The notes under the pieces: generated by a model
Told to the model about the DNA's origin: nothing
The model's database searches: none
What the model saw: the letters and a program-made list of their open reading frames with translations, nothing else
DNA from: Chitinophagales bacterium
Lineage (GTDB): Bacteria; Bacteroidota; Bacteroidia; Chitinophagales; Chitinophagaceae
Length of the DNA: 64,000 bases
Assembly: GCA_015655015.1 (NCBI GenBank)
Contig: JAATFV010000116.1
Span: 289,355-353,354, forward strand
Direction of reading: 5' to 3'
In this document: positions 44,206 to 54,258 of the stretch, piece by piece
Numbering within the stretch: position 1 is the first letter of the stretch
Layout: every line of letters starts with the position of its first letter
Made by a program: the position numbers and the translations under genes

Positions 44206-47141
44206 ATAAGCTGGTAAACAATTGAAGAGAACCCGACCACAAATTTTGGGTTAGTGAACGAAAAGCCGCGTTCGGCGGCTTTCTCAATTATTCCTGAAGG
44301 ATTGGTGAATATACCCTGATCGACTGTATTTTGACGGCTTGATTGCTTCCCTTCGTGGAAAGGTTGGGGCATTAAAAGGAGCCTGATATAGTTCCTGTCA
44401 TTGATGAATTGTTGTGCTGCCTGCTGTACTGATCCGGGCGTAACGGCATTCAGCCTTTCTTTAAGATACAATACGCCTGTATAGGGTTCCTTATTCTGCA
44501 GGACATATGTCAGCCAGCCCAGCCATAATCCGTTGGTTTTTAATTGTATTTCTCTCGATCTCAACTGCTCGGCTTTGAACTTGTCGATATCATCCTGCAA
44601 AACGCCGCCCGTCTTTATCTTACTGATCTCGTTGTTCGCAGCTTCGATCATTTTTTCGGCACTTTCCGGTGCGCAGGTAAACTCAATAGCAATGAGATAC
44701 CGGCTGCGGGGCAACTTACTATAAGTTACACCGGCATTGGGCGTGTATGCGCCTCCTTCCAGCTCACGGATCCTTTCTGTCATCCGGTATTGCAGTACCG
44801 CTCCCAGCGCTGCCAGTTGTGTATTGTTCGCCACATTGAAAGTATAGTCGCCGCTGTAGTACAGTTTTACCTGCGCTTTATTGTCCTTTCCCTTATAGAC
44901 TATCTTACTAATCCGTCCCTCGGGAACACGAATGCCCAGGTCTTTGGCGACCTCTTTTTGTCCGGTAGCAGGCAATGAGCCGAGATACCGTTCGATCAAT
45001 GGAATAAAGGTGACCGTATCGATGCTGCCGATGAATACGAATGTAAAATCGCCTGCGTTGGCAAAACGCTCTTTGTAAATGGCATATGTTTTGTCGAGGC
45101 TGACACAATCAAGTCTGGCCGCAGTGAGCGGCTGACGGCGGTAATGATAACCACTCATCACGAGGCTGATGGTATCGCCAAATACCGTTTCCGGGTTGTT
45201 GTTCCTGTTTAGCATCATTGCCTTGCTGGCGGTGATATTGTTGGCGAACAATGTGGCATCGTAACGGGGTTTTGTAAAATACAGGTGGGCAAGCTGCATG
45301 GCGGTCTCCAGATCTTTCGCGGTAGCGGCACCGCTGAGACCTTCATACATTTCCTGCACATAAGGCTGTACCTCGACGGCTTTGCCGGTGAGTATCTTAC
45401 CCAGTTCAACCGGACCGAACCCGTCCAGGCCATTGGCGGGTATCAGCGAGGCTGCTGCAGATGCCTGTAGGAAGAGGCTGTCAGGATATAAGGATGTGCC
45501 TCCTTCGCTGAAAGCAGTGAATAAGATCTCATCATTTTTAAAATTGGTGGCTTTCACATATACTTTTACCCCATTGCTCAATGTATAGATGCTTGCGCCG
45601 ATGCTATCGATCTTTTCACGGCTGACTATTTTGCCGGCCGAAGGCAGGGCCGACATCAATCGTTTGTCGCCGGCCTCATCTTTCCATGGCGCCAGCTTTT
45701 CCTGTTTAATAGCGGCAATCCATGCGTTTATCTGCGTTTCCGCAGGCAGATCGGCCTGGTCTTTTTGCGGAGCGAAAACCATTATATCGCGATCCGCCTC
45801 TTTTATGATGGTACCCGCCAATGCATTCACGTCTTCCAGGGTAATATTTGCCATCACCTCTTTAGCCAGGGCATATTCCACCTCGATACCCGGGGCCGCG
45901 ACGCCCGCCAGGAACCAGGACAGGTAATCCTGTACATATGCATCGGAAGGGATCTTGCTCCTCTCTTTATAGATATCGTCCATCCGGTTCAAATAGGCAG
46001 ATCTGGCACGCTCAAACTCGCTCCTGGTAATACCCAGCCGTTGCAAACGTACGATCTCGGTCCATACCGTATCGAATGCTGCTTTGATCTTGCCTGGCTT
46101 GGTTACAATGCTCACGTTAAAAGCGTCCAGACCGCCCATGAAGCCGGATAATGCTGCGCCGGCCTGTATAAAGGGAGGGTCGGGTCGTACGCTCAGCTCA
46201 GTGAGCCGGCCGGCCAGGGCCTGGTTAAACAGATTGCGCACAATATGGGCACGGTAGTCTGTCTTTGTTTTTAATGACAGTTCGGGATGTTTGATCTGCA
46301 GCGTGATCTGTGTATTGGTTTGTTCGGCATCAGTGGCTGCAAGAAACTGGTTCCTGCCCGTCAGTGGAATATTGTATTTAATAACGGGATGCTCATTGGC
46401 AGGATTTTTAAGATCGCCAAACAGCCGTTGGATCTCTCGTTCCATGCTGTCGACACCGATATCGCCTACCACGATCAGGGCCTGTTGGTCGGGGCGGTAC
46501 CAATCCTTGTAAAATCGCCGTATAACATCGGGCTTGAAGTTGTTCAAGACGTCTTCGGTACCAATGGGCGTCCGTACGGCATAACGTGTATTGTTTACCT
46601 GGATGGGGAGGCTTTTGTCCTGGAAACGTTGCCCGGCGCCTATGCGCTGACGTTTTTCTTCCAGGACAACGCCCCGCTCTTTATCGATCTCTTCCGTTTC
46701 CAGCAAAGCGTCGGCCGCCCAATCGCGCATGATCTGCAGGCCATTGCGAACAATGGCGGTGTCATCGGAGGGCAAGGGCAACTGATAGACGGTTTCGTTA
46801 TACCCGGTATAGGCGTTGAGGTCTGCGCCGAAGCGTACGCCGGACTTCTGCAGGTATTCTACCAGTTGGTTCCTGGGATAGTGTTTGGTGCCATTGAAGC
46901 TCATATGCTCTGTGAAATGCGCCAGGCCCACCTGATCGTCATTCTCCTGCATCGACCCTATCTTGTTGGCCAGGTAAAAGATCACCCTGTGCTGTGGCTC
47001 GTTGTTGTAACGGATAAAATAAGTAAAGCCATTGGGCAATTTGCCGGTACGTACAGCCGGGTCCAGCGGTATTTGCCCGTACGTGCTGGTTGAGCAGGCA
47101 AATAAGCATGTGAGTAAAGGAAGAAAAATTATGTTATTCAT
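44175..47141 (-). CDS. M16-family zinc metallopeptidase, locus 3
   Basis: A 988-residue exported protease (signal peptide about residues 1-22). The pitrilysin Zn motif is HFTEH (75-79), with a likely third ligand in EIDKERGVVLEE near residue 155. Four M16 lobes are visible, including the C-terminal inactive ones (RYLIAIEFTCAPES, LRSREIQLKTNGLWLGWL). It degrades peptides in the periplasm. It is the last gene of locus 3, 27 bases after the ABC permease, so it should process or digest the cargo of that operon. The length is normal for this Bacteroidota group. Confidence 0.92.
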   Translation of the reverse strand: MNNIIFLPLLTCLFACSTSTYGQIPLDPAVRTGKLPNGFTYFIRYNNEPQHRVIFYLANKIGSMQENDDQVGLAHFTEHMSFNGTKHYPRNQLVEYLQKSGVRFGADLNAYTGYNETVYQLPLPSDDTAIVRNGLQIMRDWAADALLETEEIDKERGVVLEEKRQRIGAGQRFQDKSLPIQVNNTRYAVRTPIGTEDVLNNFKPDVIRRFYKDWYRPDQQALIVVGDIGVDSMEREIQRLFGDLKNPANEHPVIKYNIPLTGRNQFLAATDAEQTNTQITLQIKHPELSLKTKTDYRAHIVRNLFNQALAGRLTELSVRPDPPFIQAGAALSGFMGGLDAFNVSIVTKPGKIKAAFDTVWTEIVRLQRLGITRSEFERARSAYLNRMDDIYKERSKIPSDAYVQDYLSWFLAGVAAPGIEVEYALAKEVMANITLEDVNALAGTIIKEADRDIMVFAPQKDQADLPAETQINAWIAAIKQEKLAPWKDEAGDKRLMSALPSAGKIVSREKIDSIGASIYTLSNGVKVYVKATNFKNDEILFTAFSEGGTSLYPDSLFLQASAAASLIPANGLDGFGPVELGKILTGKAVEVQPYVQEMYEGLSGAATAKDLETAMQLAHLYFTKPRYDATLFANNITASKAMMLNRNNNPETVFGDTISLVMSGYHYRRQPLTAARLDCVSLDKTYAIYKERFANAGDFTFVFIGSIDTVTFIPLIERYLGSLPATGQKEVAKDLGIRVPEGRISKIVYKGKDNKAQVKLYYSGDYTFNVANNTQLAALGAVLQYRMTERIRELEGGAYTPNAGVTYSKLPRSRYLIAIEFTCAPESAEKMIEAANNEISKIKTGGVLQDDIDKFKAEQLRSREIQLKTNGLWLGWLTYVLQNKEPYTGVLYLKERLNAVTPGSVQQAAQQFINDRNYIRLLLMPQPFHEGKQSSRQNTVDQGIFTNPSGIIEKAAERGFSFTNPKFVVGFSSIVYQLIHESRSNFSV

Positions 47142-47167
47142 AAATGGTATCTAATAATGGTTTGCCC

Positions 47168-49555
47168 TTATTTTCTTTTACGGCGGATCAGCAAGACAGT
47201 ACCAAACACCAGCAAGATACCTGGCACCACCCATATGTAGATGATACGAAGCACGCCGGCTTCTTTCAGTGTCACCTTTATCCGGTTGTCGGGCGCAGGA
47301 TCCCTGACGGCAAGGATTGGGAATTCACCGCAGGTCAGCCAGCTGAAGATGCCGGTGCTGAATGCAAAGTTCGCGGTGCCATCTCTGCCCATTTCTTTGG
47401 TACTGAGGAAGTCGGCATCGCTGGCCACAATGATGTGCTGCTCTTTGTTGTTGATCTTCCGGCTGAGGCTGACGGCAGTGGTAATGGGACCCATGATGTC
47501 TCCGTCTGCTGGTGAAAAAGACACTACGCCCAGGTCCTTATTGCGGCCGGTGGCGGCACGGATCCGGATTTCCGCCTGGGTACTGGCTGTCGGATCTACA
47601 CGGGCCACGACCATCAGCTCAGGATCATAAGGTTTGATCCTGTTCCAGACAATATGGGGTTTTGTTTTCAGCAACGGCTGCACGGTAAAGGCTCCACTGT
47701 CCGTCCAGGTGAGACCTGCGGCGCCTGACATGGACACAGGCACGCTGTCTTTCACAAATCCGGCCAGCGGTTTGAACAAATTGATGACAGATGGATCGAG
47801 TTCCTGCATCAGCACAGTGGGTGGTTCGTATTGGGTTTCGCCTATCAGCAGGCCTTCCGTCATCTGTATGCCCAGCTCCTTCAGCAGGGGATTCATCAGC
47901 GCCTGTCTACCGGGCTCTCCGGCTATCAGCAGGTTCCCTCCCCGGTTTATATACTGCACCAGCCTGGCCCGGGCGGCAGTGGTCAGCTCCTGCCTGGGAT
48001 CTGCCAGCACCAATGCGGAAAGGTCCGCCGGGATGTCCTCTGTTTCCAGCACTACGGTTTGCACGTCAAAACCCTGGTTGACCATCGAATGGCGGAAGGG
48101 GGCATAATTGGTGAGCAATTTGTAATCGCGTTCGCTCAATTTATCTATGTCACGTTCAAGCTCGCCGGTGATGAAACCTACTTTAGGCATACGGGCCTTT
48201 TGTAACCGTTTCAGCACAACGGCCACTTCCGTTTCACTGGGCCAGGTTTGCGAATCGTCGAAGACACGCAGCCATGCCTTTTCCCCTTTCCATTTCACCT
48301 GCATCACGTAACGGTTCGATTCCCCTCTTAGATCTATCGTCTTTCGGATCTGCTGTGGCGTAAGATAGTCTTCGAGCTCCATATCGTACTTTTTGGCATT
48401 CTGATCTGCGATCTCTTTCAGAGTTTTACCGGGATAGATCTGGAAAAGAGCGGGAAACCCCAGAGCGCTATCGTAATAGCTGACAGTTTTCAGCCCGATA
48501 TTGTCTTTGAAACGCAGATAGTTATCCCAGCGTCCCTGGTTTTGCTTGTAAGAATCGGGATTACCGAGATAATAGTGCGGTTCCACGAGGTTGGCGTATG
48601 CCGTCACTTCCATTGGATCATCACCCAGGTCCTTTATGATCTGCTGCACGCGGGGTGTGATGGTATTTGTTTTTGTATTGGTAGCATCGTAATAGCCGAT
48701 AAAACCTGGAATGGAGGTGATATATCCCACCAGGAATGCAACGGCCAGCACGCCTGCATAGCGCAGCGCTTTTACCGTCCACGGCTTGGATTCCATGCCG
48801 CCTTTCAGCCGGAGCGTACTAAAGCCTAAGAAGATAAAGACGATCAAAATGAAATACACCACGTCTTTTGTGGTGAGGAGTCCCGCCAGCATTTTCTGCG
48901 TGCGGCCACTGATGGAGAGGAAATAAGTAAGCTCACGTACAAAGGCGACGCGTTGCCAGAGATCACCGATGTAACTTAGGATGCCTATCATGATGAAGGA
49001 GGCGATGGCGGCTACCACCTGGTAGGTGGTGAGTGTCGACATGAACAAGCCAATGGCGGAATAGGCGCATAGCAGCAGGTAGAAGCCCAGCAGGCCCGTC
49101 ATGAGCATACCTGTTTCAGGGTGCTTGATATGTAGGATGCCGGATATGACATATACGCTGACTATAGCCGCCAATAAAAGGCAGTATACCATCATGGCAA
49201 GGTATTTACCCAGTATGATCTCGCGCATCTTTACGGGAGAGGAATACAGCAGCTTGATGGTGCCGCTGCCGGTTTCACGGCTGATAAGACTCATGGTGAG
49301 CAGCGGGATATACAGGTAAAGAACCTGTATCACGGTGGGGAAAAGGCCGCTAAAGCCAGCGAATATTCCGCTGGTAAGATTGTTCAAAAGGTTGATCTCC
49401 ATGCCGCCCAGCTCCTGCGTGCGTGCAATGTTTTTTATAGTGCCCACATACTTCAGGCCGCACTGAATAAAAAAGACGACCATCAAAAACCAGGCAATAG
49501 GCGAGTAGAACAGAGTTCTTAACTCTGTTTTAGCCACTCTCAAAATTGTTTTCAT
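47168..49555 (-). CDS. GldF-GldG fusion ABC permease (intact), locus 3
   Basis: A 795-residue membrane protein. Residues 1-240 form the GldF-like ABC-2 permease (TLFYSPIAWFLMVVFF, SGTIKLLYSSPVKM, LLCAYSAIGLFMSTLTTYQVV). A helix (YAGVLAVAFLVGYITSIPG) begins the GldG part, which has a long periplasmic region (Gldg domain, GGNLLIAGEPGRQ, HIIVASDADFLS) and a final helix (VVPGILLVFGTVLLIRRKRK). It corresponds to a GldF plus GldG protein in one chain. It is about half identical by eye to the broken copy at 36496-38793. It forms the exporter with the ATPase encoded just upstream. Confidence 0.92.
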   Translation of the reverse strand: MKTILRVAKTELRTLFYSPIAWFLMVVFFIQCGLKYVGTIKNIARTQELGGMEINLLNNLTSGIFAGFSGLFPTVIQVLYLYIPLLTMSLISRETGSGTIKLLYSSPVKMREIILGKYLAMMVYCLLLAAIVSVYVISGILHIKHPETGMLMTGLLGFYLLLCAYSAIGLFMSTLTTYQVVAAIASFIMIGILSYIGDLWQRVAFVRELTYFLSISGRTQKMLAGLLTTKDVVYFILIVFIFLGFSTLRLKGGMESKPWTVKALRYAGVLAVAFLVGYITSIPGFIGYYDATNTKTNTITPRVQQIIKDLGDDPMEVTAYANLVEPHYYLGNPDSYKQNQGRWDNYLRFKDNIGLKTVSYYDSALGFPALFQIYPGKTLKEIADQNAKKYDMELEDYLTPQQIRKTIDLRGESNRYVMQVKWKGEKAWLRVFDDSQTWPSETEVAVVLKRLQKARMPKVGFITGELERDIDKLSERDYKLLTNYAPFRHSMVNQGFDVQTVVLETEDIPADLSALVLADPRQELTTAARARLVQYINRGGNLLIAGEPGRQALMNPLLKELGIQMTEGLLIGETQYEPPTVLMQELDPSVINLFKPLAGFVKDSVPVSMSGAAGLTWTDSGAFTVQPLLKTKPHIVWNRIKPYDPELMVVARVDPTASTQAEIRIRAATGRNKDLGVVSFSPADGDIMGPITTAVSLSRKINNKEQHIIVASDADFLSTKEMGRDGTANFAFSTGIFSWLTCGEFPILAVRDPAPDNRIKVTLKEAGVLRIIYIWVVPGILLVFGTVLLIRRKRK

Positions 49556-49585
49556 GAAAATTTATTTATCGGGGGAATGATTGAT

Positions 49586-50506
49586 TTAGTGGGAGGATAG
49601 CTGTTTGAATATTTCATCGACCGCGGTTTTGTCGAGGCGGATCTCACGCAGACGCCAGCCATGATGAATACTGGCAGCTACTACCCGCTCAGTAATATCC
49701 TGGTCGCCGCTGAAGTGCAGTCGTACCTGCCGCTCTGTGAGGAAATCAACCTTGGTGATACCTTTAATTTGCTGCAGTTCGTCTGCTGCAGGTGGATTTT
49801 CCAGGTGCAGCAGCAGGCTGTTCGGCTCTACATAATTATTAAAGGCATCCATCGTATCGGAGAATACGATGCGTCCGCTTTCAATCATTTTGATCTCTTT
49901 GCAGAGCAGTTGTACTTCCGAAAGGATGTGCGAGGAAAAGATGACTACCCTGTCCTGCGAAATTTCTTTGATCAATGCCCTCACTTCGATTATTTGATTG
50001 GGATCGAGGCCATTGGTAGGCTCATCCAGGACCACCACCCTGGGTTTATGCACAATGGCCTGCGCAATCCCCACCCGCTGACGGTACCCCCCTGATAAAT
50101 TGCGTATCAGGCGCGAGCTATAATGATCCACCCCGCAGCGTTCTTTGGCTTCCTTGATGGCAGGTTTCATGTTATCTTTCGACATAAGCCGCAATCCGGC
50201 ACAATAGTGAAGGTATTCATCCACGGTGAGGTCCATGTACAGGGGTGGGCTTTGCGGAAGAAAGCCGATCTGTTTTTTAGCCTCCTCAGGATGCTCCCGC
50301 ATGCTGATGCCATTGATATACACCTTACCTTCCGTCTGGTTCAGCGCCCCGCACAGAATGTTCATAGTGGTGGACTTGCCTGCGCCATTGGAGCCCAGTA
50401 ACCCCACGATACCGGCAGCATTGATCTGCATGTCGATGCCACGGATGGCCCAGCTACTGGTATACCGATGTGACAAGCCTTCTATCTTAACAATAGGTTC
50501 CTGCAT
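49586..50506 (-). CDS. GldA-like ABC transporter ATP-binding protein, locus 3
   Basis: A 306-residue ATPase with Walker A GSNGAGKST, signature LSGGYRQR and Walker B VVVLDEPTNGLDP. It is very close to the ATPase at 35558-36499, including the tail after DTMDAFNNY. It follows the PKD-like lipoprotein gene by 22 bases and precedes the fused permease by 30 bases, so it belongs to the locus 3 transcript and powers the exporter. Confidence 0.93.
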   Translation of the reverse strand: MQEPIVKIEGLSHRYTSSWAIRGIDMQINAAGIVGLLGSNGAGKSTTMNILCGALNQTEGKVYINGISMREHPEEAKKQIGFLPQSPPLYMDLTVDEYLHYCAGLRLMSKDNMKPAIKEAKERCGVDHYSSRLIRNLSGGYRQRVGIAQAIVHKPRVVVLDEPTNGLDPNQIIEVRALIKEISQDRVVIFSSHILSEVQLLCKEIKMIESGRIVFSDTMDAFNNYVEPNSLLLHLENPPAADELQQIKGITKVDFLTERQVRLHFSGDQDITERVVAASIHHGWRLREIRLDKTAVDEIFKQLSSH

Positions 50507-50528
50507 TTTTTTACTTTATGTGATTAAA

Positions 50529-52064
50529 TCAATTTCTTTCCCTGTAAGCAACACTGGTGATCCTGCCAAAGCCGGTCCATGAATTTTTCTTCTGCAATGG
50601 TTTGTTTACCGGGGGCACCCCATATTGTTCGAGCGTGCCGTTGCTGCCCTCAGTGCCTCCCGGGTTTAATGTGCCGACAGTCAGCAGGTTGCCGAACTCC
50701 GTATATTTATCATAAAAATTGGGGTTGAAGAATTTCTGAAACGCGATATAGGTGATCTCCTCACTGCCCTTATCCAGCATCAGGAAGCTTTGCTGCAGGA
50801 AAGGGTCGTATTCATAGAGCTTGCCGCCAACGCTGTAGAAGAGGTAACCCAGCTCGGGACTTGTGGCAAAATGAGCAGCCTTGTCTATATCTGTTGCGGT
50901 CATCGGCTCGAAGTAGTCGGAAAAGGAATAGCCCGGGTAAAAGCGGAGCAGGTAATAATTGGCCAGACCGGGGTCTTTCATTACCGCATAGCCATAACCA
51001 GTAGACTGCTGATCCTCCATATACACCATATCTTTCCCCTCGGGAAATCCAGCACCGGGCGGCATATCGGTGACGTTTACGCTGTTGAATGAGCCGGTGG
51101 TAAACGTGCGCTTGTCCATGTTATATACCACAAACCCATCATCATAACACGTTACCTGTGGAAAAGCCTTGAATGGGTTCGCCTCGCCGGCATAGATATT
51201 CACCGGCACATAGGGAAATACAATGCCTTGGTAGATCCGCCTGTATATATTGTTGCCTTCGGTCATGAACGTGGTAGGCATAAAGAGATACTGCAGGCTG
51301 CCGGTGAGGCTTGTCGGTGCGAAGTCGCCCGGTAAGGCGCCCACCATTTCATACCGGAAATCGTCAAGTGTATTGTATCCAAAGGTCTCCGGATCGACCT
51401 TGAAGGTGCCGTTATCTGTAACAAGATAGATCCGATAGGTCTGCGGTGTGATGAAAAGGGACTCTGTTTCCATACAGAACACCTGTCTCGGCTTACCCTG
51501 TACCGGAGCCCCGGAGCCCAATTGCGAGAGCACGTCCGTAAGCTGTTCAAATTGATCGTCTGTCCGATGGTAGCTGAGCATATCCAGTCTTGTACGTCCA
51601 GTTACCTCATTCATCACCAGGTAACCTTCAAAAACTCTCGTCGTTACCAGCAGTTGAGTCCTGATGTGGGCCCGTATACCCGTTTCCTTATCTGTGGCCT
51701 TAAATTGCAGGGTATATCTACCGGGGGCCACCAGCAGCTTTACCCGGAGGTTTTTTTCCGTGGACAGCACGGAATCCTTCGCGCTGAAGTCCAGCGACCA
51801 TTCGTAGCTGTACTGTTTGCCGGTGCCGGCGGGATCCTGCGTTCCTTTCAGCTCAGGGGCTATAGCAAGCGTATCTCCTAATAACAATGTATACCCATGG
51901 GCGGTATCTATATTGGTAAAGTTTATTTCGTTTATAGGGTGGTAATTGTAATTACCCATGTCTTTGTAACAGGATACAAAGGCACAACAGAACGTCATCA
52001 TTATAAAACAGGTTGATATTTTATGCATACAGATCGACATTTGAATGTTAGAAGTAATGATCAT
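50529..52064 (-). CDS. PKD-like family lipoprotein, locus 3
   Basis: A 511-residue lipoprotein (lipobox AFVSC). An N-terminal PKD-like domain (about 30-150; GDTLAIAPELKG, YSYEWSLDFS, LVAPGRYTLQFKATDKETGI) is followed by a propeller-like part (EGYLVMNEVTGRTRLDMLSY, TDNGTFKVDPETFGYNTLDDF). The start at 52064 overlaps the upstream stop (TGATG); an internal Met at 52028 gives a shorter signal peptide. Such proteins sit beside SusC/SusD/DUF4843 in many Bacteroidota loci and probably bind substrate at the surface. Its precise function is unknown. Confidence 0.82.
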   Translation of the reverse strand: MIITSNIQMSICMHKISTCFIMMTFCCAFVSCYKDMGNYNYHPINEINFTNIDTAHGYTLLLGDTLAIAPELKGTQDPAGTGKQYSYEWSLDFSAKDSVLSTEKNLRVKLLVAPGRYTLQFKATDKETGIRAHIRTQLLVTTRVFEGYLVMNEVTGRTRLDMLSYHRTDDQFEQLTDVLSQLGSGAPVQGKPRQVFCMETESLFITPQTYRIYLVTDNGTFKVDPETFGYNTLDDFRYEMVGALPGDFAPTSLTGSLQYLFMPTTFMTEGNNIYRRIYQGIVFPYVPVNIYAGEANPFKAFPQVTCYDDGFVVYNMDKRTFTTGSFNSVNVTDMPPGAGFPEGKDMVYMEDQQSTGYGYAVMKDPGLANYYLLRFYPGYSFSDYFEPMTATDIDKAAHFATSPELGYLFYSVGGKLYEYDPFLQQSFLMLDKGSEEITYIAFQKFFNPNFYDKYTEFGNLLTVGTLNPGGTEGSNGTLEQYGVPPVNKPLQKKNSWTGFGRITSVAYRERN

Positions 52065-52834
52065 CAGTACCCGGCGCCCATGGTCATCGGGGTTCCATCT
52101 TCGTCATAAATAATATTGCCCTGCGCTGCCTGGTCGCTCAGATAACGTGATGTGGACGAAACATAGTAAGTGGCGGCCGTCCGGCGCTGGTTATCCGGGT
52201 ACACCGACCAGAAATCGAGGGGCATTCCCAACAGATCATGTATAAATCTCACTTTCTTCAGGCTGAATGTACCGAAGAAGGCGGCATAGGAGTCATTCCA
52301 GAAAGGTCCTTCATCGAGGATATCTGACATGGTAATGGAAAAGGTCAGCACATTGGCGGTGTCCAGGGCAGCAGTATGGACTACCCTATACTGCAGCTGC
52401 GTTTTGAAGAACTCATTGGGTTGCAGGTGAAGGATCAGTTTTTTCACCCCGGCAGTCAGATCTGTAGCGCGCTTGAGGCGGAGACGCAGTGTATCTTCCA
52501 CCTTGCCTGCATGGATCACCGGCTCCGGCAGCTCATAATGGGTCCCGGCTACAGCGGTGGATGCCGCGTCCACTACCAGGTCATAACGACGGTCGGTTGC
52601 AGCCGGCGCTCCCGTGACCCCCAATGGTACCAACAGGATGGTGTCCTGTACACTGGCATCGCGATAAGCAAAAGAAAAGTTGGTACTGTCGACATAGTAA
52701 TTGGCCGATATAGTGTAATTGAAATACACGTTGTCTTCTGTATTATAGGTAATCAGCGGGTCCCGTTTGCAGGACAGTGCCGTCAAAATAATACTGATGT
52801 ATAGTAATCGTTTCATGATGGGCTGGTTTTGCAT
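52064..52834 (-). CDS. DUF4843 lipoprotein, locus 3
   Basis: A 256-residue lipoprotein (lipobox TALSC). DUF4843 signs are DNVYFNYTI near the N terminus, a beta-rich region with VPLGVTGAPAATDRRYDLVVDAASTAVAGTHYELPEP, then FKTQLQ and a late FTLS-like region ending in SDQAAQGNIIYDEDGTPM. The start codon overlaps the SusD stop (TAATG); a second Met six residues later (MKRLL) is also possible. DUF4843 genes are frequent partners of SusC/SusD with PKD-like proteins; a surface substrate-binding role is inferred. Confidence 0.85.
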   Translation of the reverse strand: MQNQPIMKRLLYISIILTALSCKRDPLITYNTEDNVYFNYTISANYYVDSTNFSFAYRDASVQDTILLVPLGVTGAPAATDRRYDLVVDAASTAVAGTHYELPEPVIHAGKVEDTLRLRLKRATDLTAGVKKLILHLQPNEFFKTQLQYRVVHTAALDTANVLTFSITMSDILDEGPFWNDSYAAFFGTFSLKKVRFIHDLLGMPLDFWSVYPDNQRRTAATYYVSSTSRYLSDQAAQGNIIYDEDGTPMTMGAGY

Positions 52835-54243
52835 TAGCGGGGAGTGGTTTCAGACAAGGGCAGCGGCACTTGATACACGGGGATCCTGGGCGCATTTGTC
52901 ATGGCATCAGGTATGGAAGGTGTATTGGTTCGCTTATAGTAAAAGAATAGCTGACCCTCTCCGTAGAACTCCTTCCCGTATTCTTTCAAAAGCTCGGCAG
53001 GCACAGAGGCGTTCACAGCAAGAGCCGGCAATCCCCTGTTGTTACGCACGGAATCGAGATAGCCACGCGCTTTCACGACGTCAGTTTCTGTTTCGGCAAG
53101 TATATAATAGAGCTCCGACTTCCGGATCATCGGCTGCAGGAATCCCCAGGACTGATAATTTGACGCGTCTTCATACTTGAAAAAGGTACGGAAGGGTTTG
53201 GTGGTCTGGCGCCAGGTGGTGGGATACCGCCAATCGTTCTCATTATTCTCAAACGTGGTGCGGAGGTTGACGGCATCAGGGGCCAGCAGCCGGCTGTCTG
53301 TCAGGGCAGGACTGAAGAAAGCTGCATAATTTTTATACAGGTTCCGGTTATATAGAGCAAAAATCAGCTCAGTAGAAAAAATCAGGTCTGGCGTGGACGA
53401 ATTAATAATAGAGGTGTAGGGCAGCCAGGGAAACCACTGCTCTCCCTGGTTCAGCACAGCCAGGGCAGCATCATGCGCTTCCGTCTTTTTATTGGTCCAT
53501 AGATATACGCGCGCCTTGAGCGCTTTTACGGCAAAATAGTTCATGCGCTGATTTCGGTGGCCTGTATAGAAGTCCGGTTCATTTATAATGCCCGATCTTA
53601 TAATAACATCGTCGGCCAGGAGGCTTTCTGCGGAATCAAGGTCTTCCAGTATTTTTGCCGCAACTTCTGCGGATGTAAGGATGGGTTGGGCCTTTCCATC
53701 GGCAACAGTGTAGTAGGGTACCGCCGCCTGATTTTCACCCAGGCTGTACACGGGACCAAACAGGCGCATCATATCGAAGTGCAGCAGCGCCCTGACAGCA
53801 CGCGCCTCGCCTTTCATCAACTGACCTTGCTCTTCCGAAACCACGCGATTTTTTATAGATCCTTCGATCTTATCCAGGAAAAGATTGGCAGACATGATAG
53901 TCTGATAGGCGCTCTGCCAGATGGTGTTGAAAACACTCTGCGCCTGTGTTGCATTATAGTCGTTCTGTTGATACTGTTCGTAAAAGTTGACACCATCCGC
54001 CAGGGCCCTATAGCGCTGGGCTATCAGCTCTATATAGGTTTGGGTGAGTGCGGCGCCATAAAGGTCGTTACTGGCCAGGTCGATATAGAGGCCGTTCAGG
54101 GCCTGCTGCGCGGCCGTCCTATTGGAAAAAACCTGCACTTCCGTGTAGGCGCCCGTTGGCTGCACCTGCAGGTATTTTTTACAGCCTGCCGCGCTAAGAA
54201 AGATGCCGGCGAGCATAACGATGATGATATGTTTTCGGTTCAT
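52834..54243 (-). CDS. SusD/RagB-family surface lipoprotein, locus 3
   Basis: A 469-residue lipoprotein (lipobox LSAAGC). SusD features are KKYLQVQPTGAYTEVQVFSNRTAAQQALNGLYIDLAS, GEARAVRALLHFDMMRLFGPVYS, MNYFAVKALKARVYLWTNKKTEAHDAAL and the C-terminal KEYGKEFYGEGQLFFYYKR. It lies 15 bases after SusC and overlaps the DUF4843 start by one base. It grips the substrate at the SusC pore. Confidence 0.94.
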   Translation of the reverse strand: MNRKHIIIVMLAGIFLSAAGCKKYLQVQPTGAYTEVQVFSNRTAAQQALNGLYIDLASNDLYGAALTQTYIELIAQRYRALADGVNFYEQYQQNDYNATQAQSVFNTIWQSAYQTIMSANLFLDKIEGSIKNRVVSEEQGQLMKGEARAVRALLHFDMMRLFGPVYSLGENQAAVPYYTVADGKAQPILTSAEVAAKILEDLDSAESLLADDVIIRSGIINEPDFYTGHRNQRMNYFAVKALKARVYLWTNKKTEAHDAALAVLNQGEQWFPWLPYTSIINSSTPDLIFSTELIFALYNRNLYKNYAAFFSPALTDSRLLAPDAVNLRTTFENNENDWRYPTTWRQTTKPFRTFFKYEDASNYQSWGFLQPMIRKSELYYILAETETDVVKARGYLDSVRNNRGLPALAVNASVPAELLKEYGKEFYGEGQLFFYYKRTNTPSIPDAMTNAPRIPVYQVPLPLSETTPR

Positions 54244-54258
54244 TGTCCCCTGTTTAAA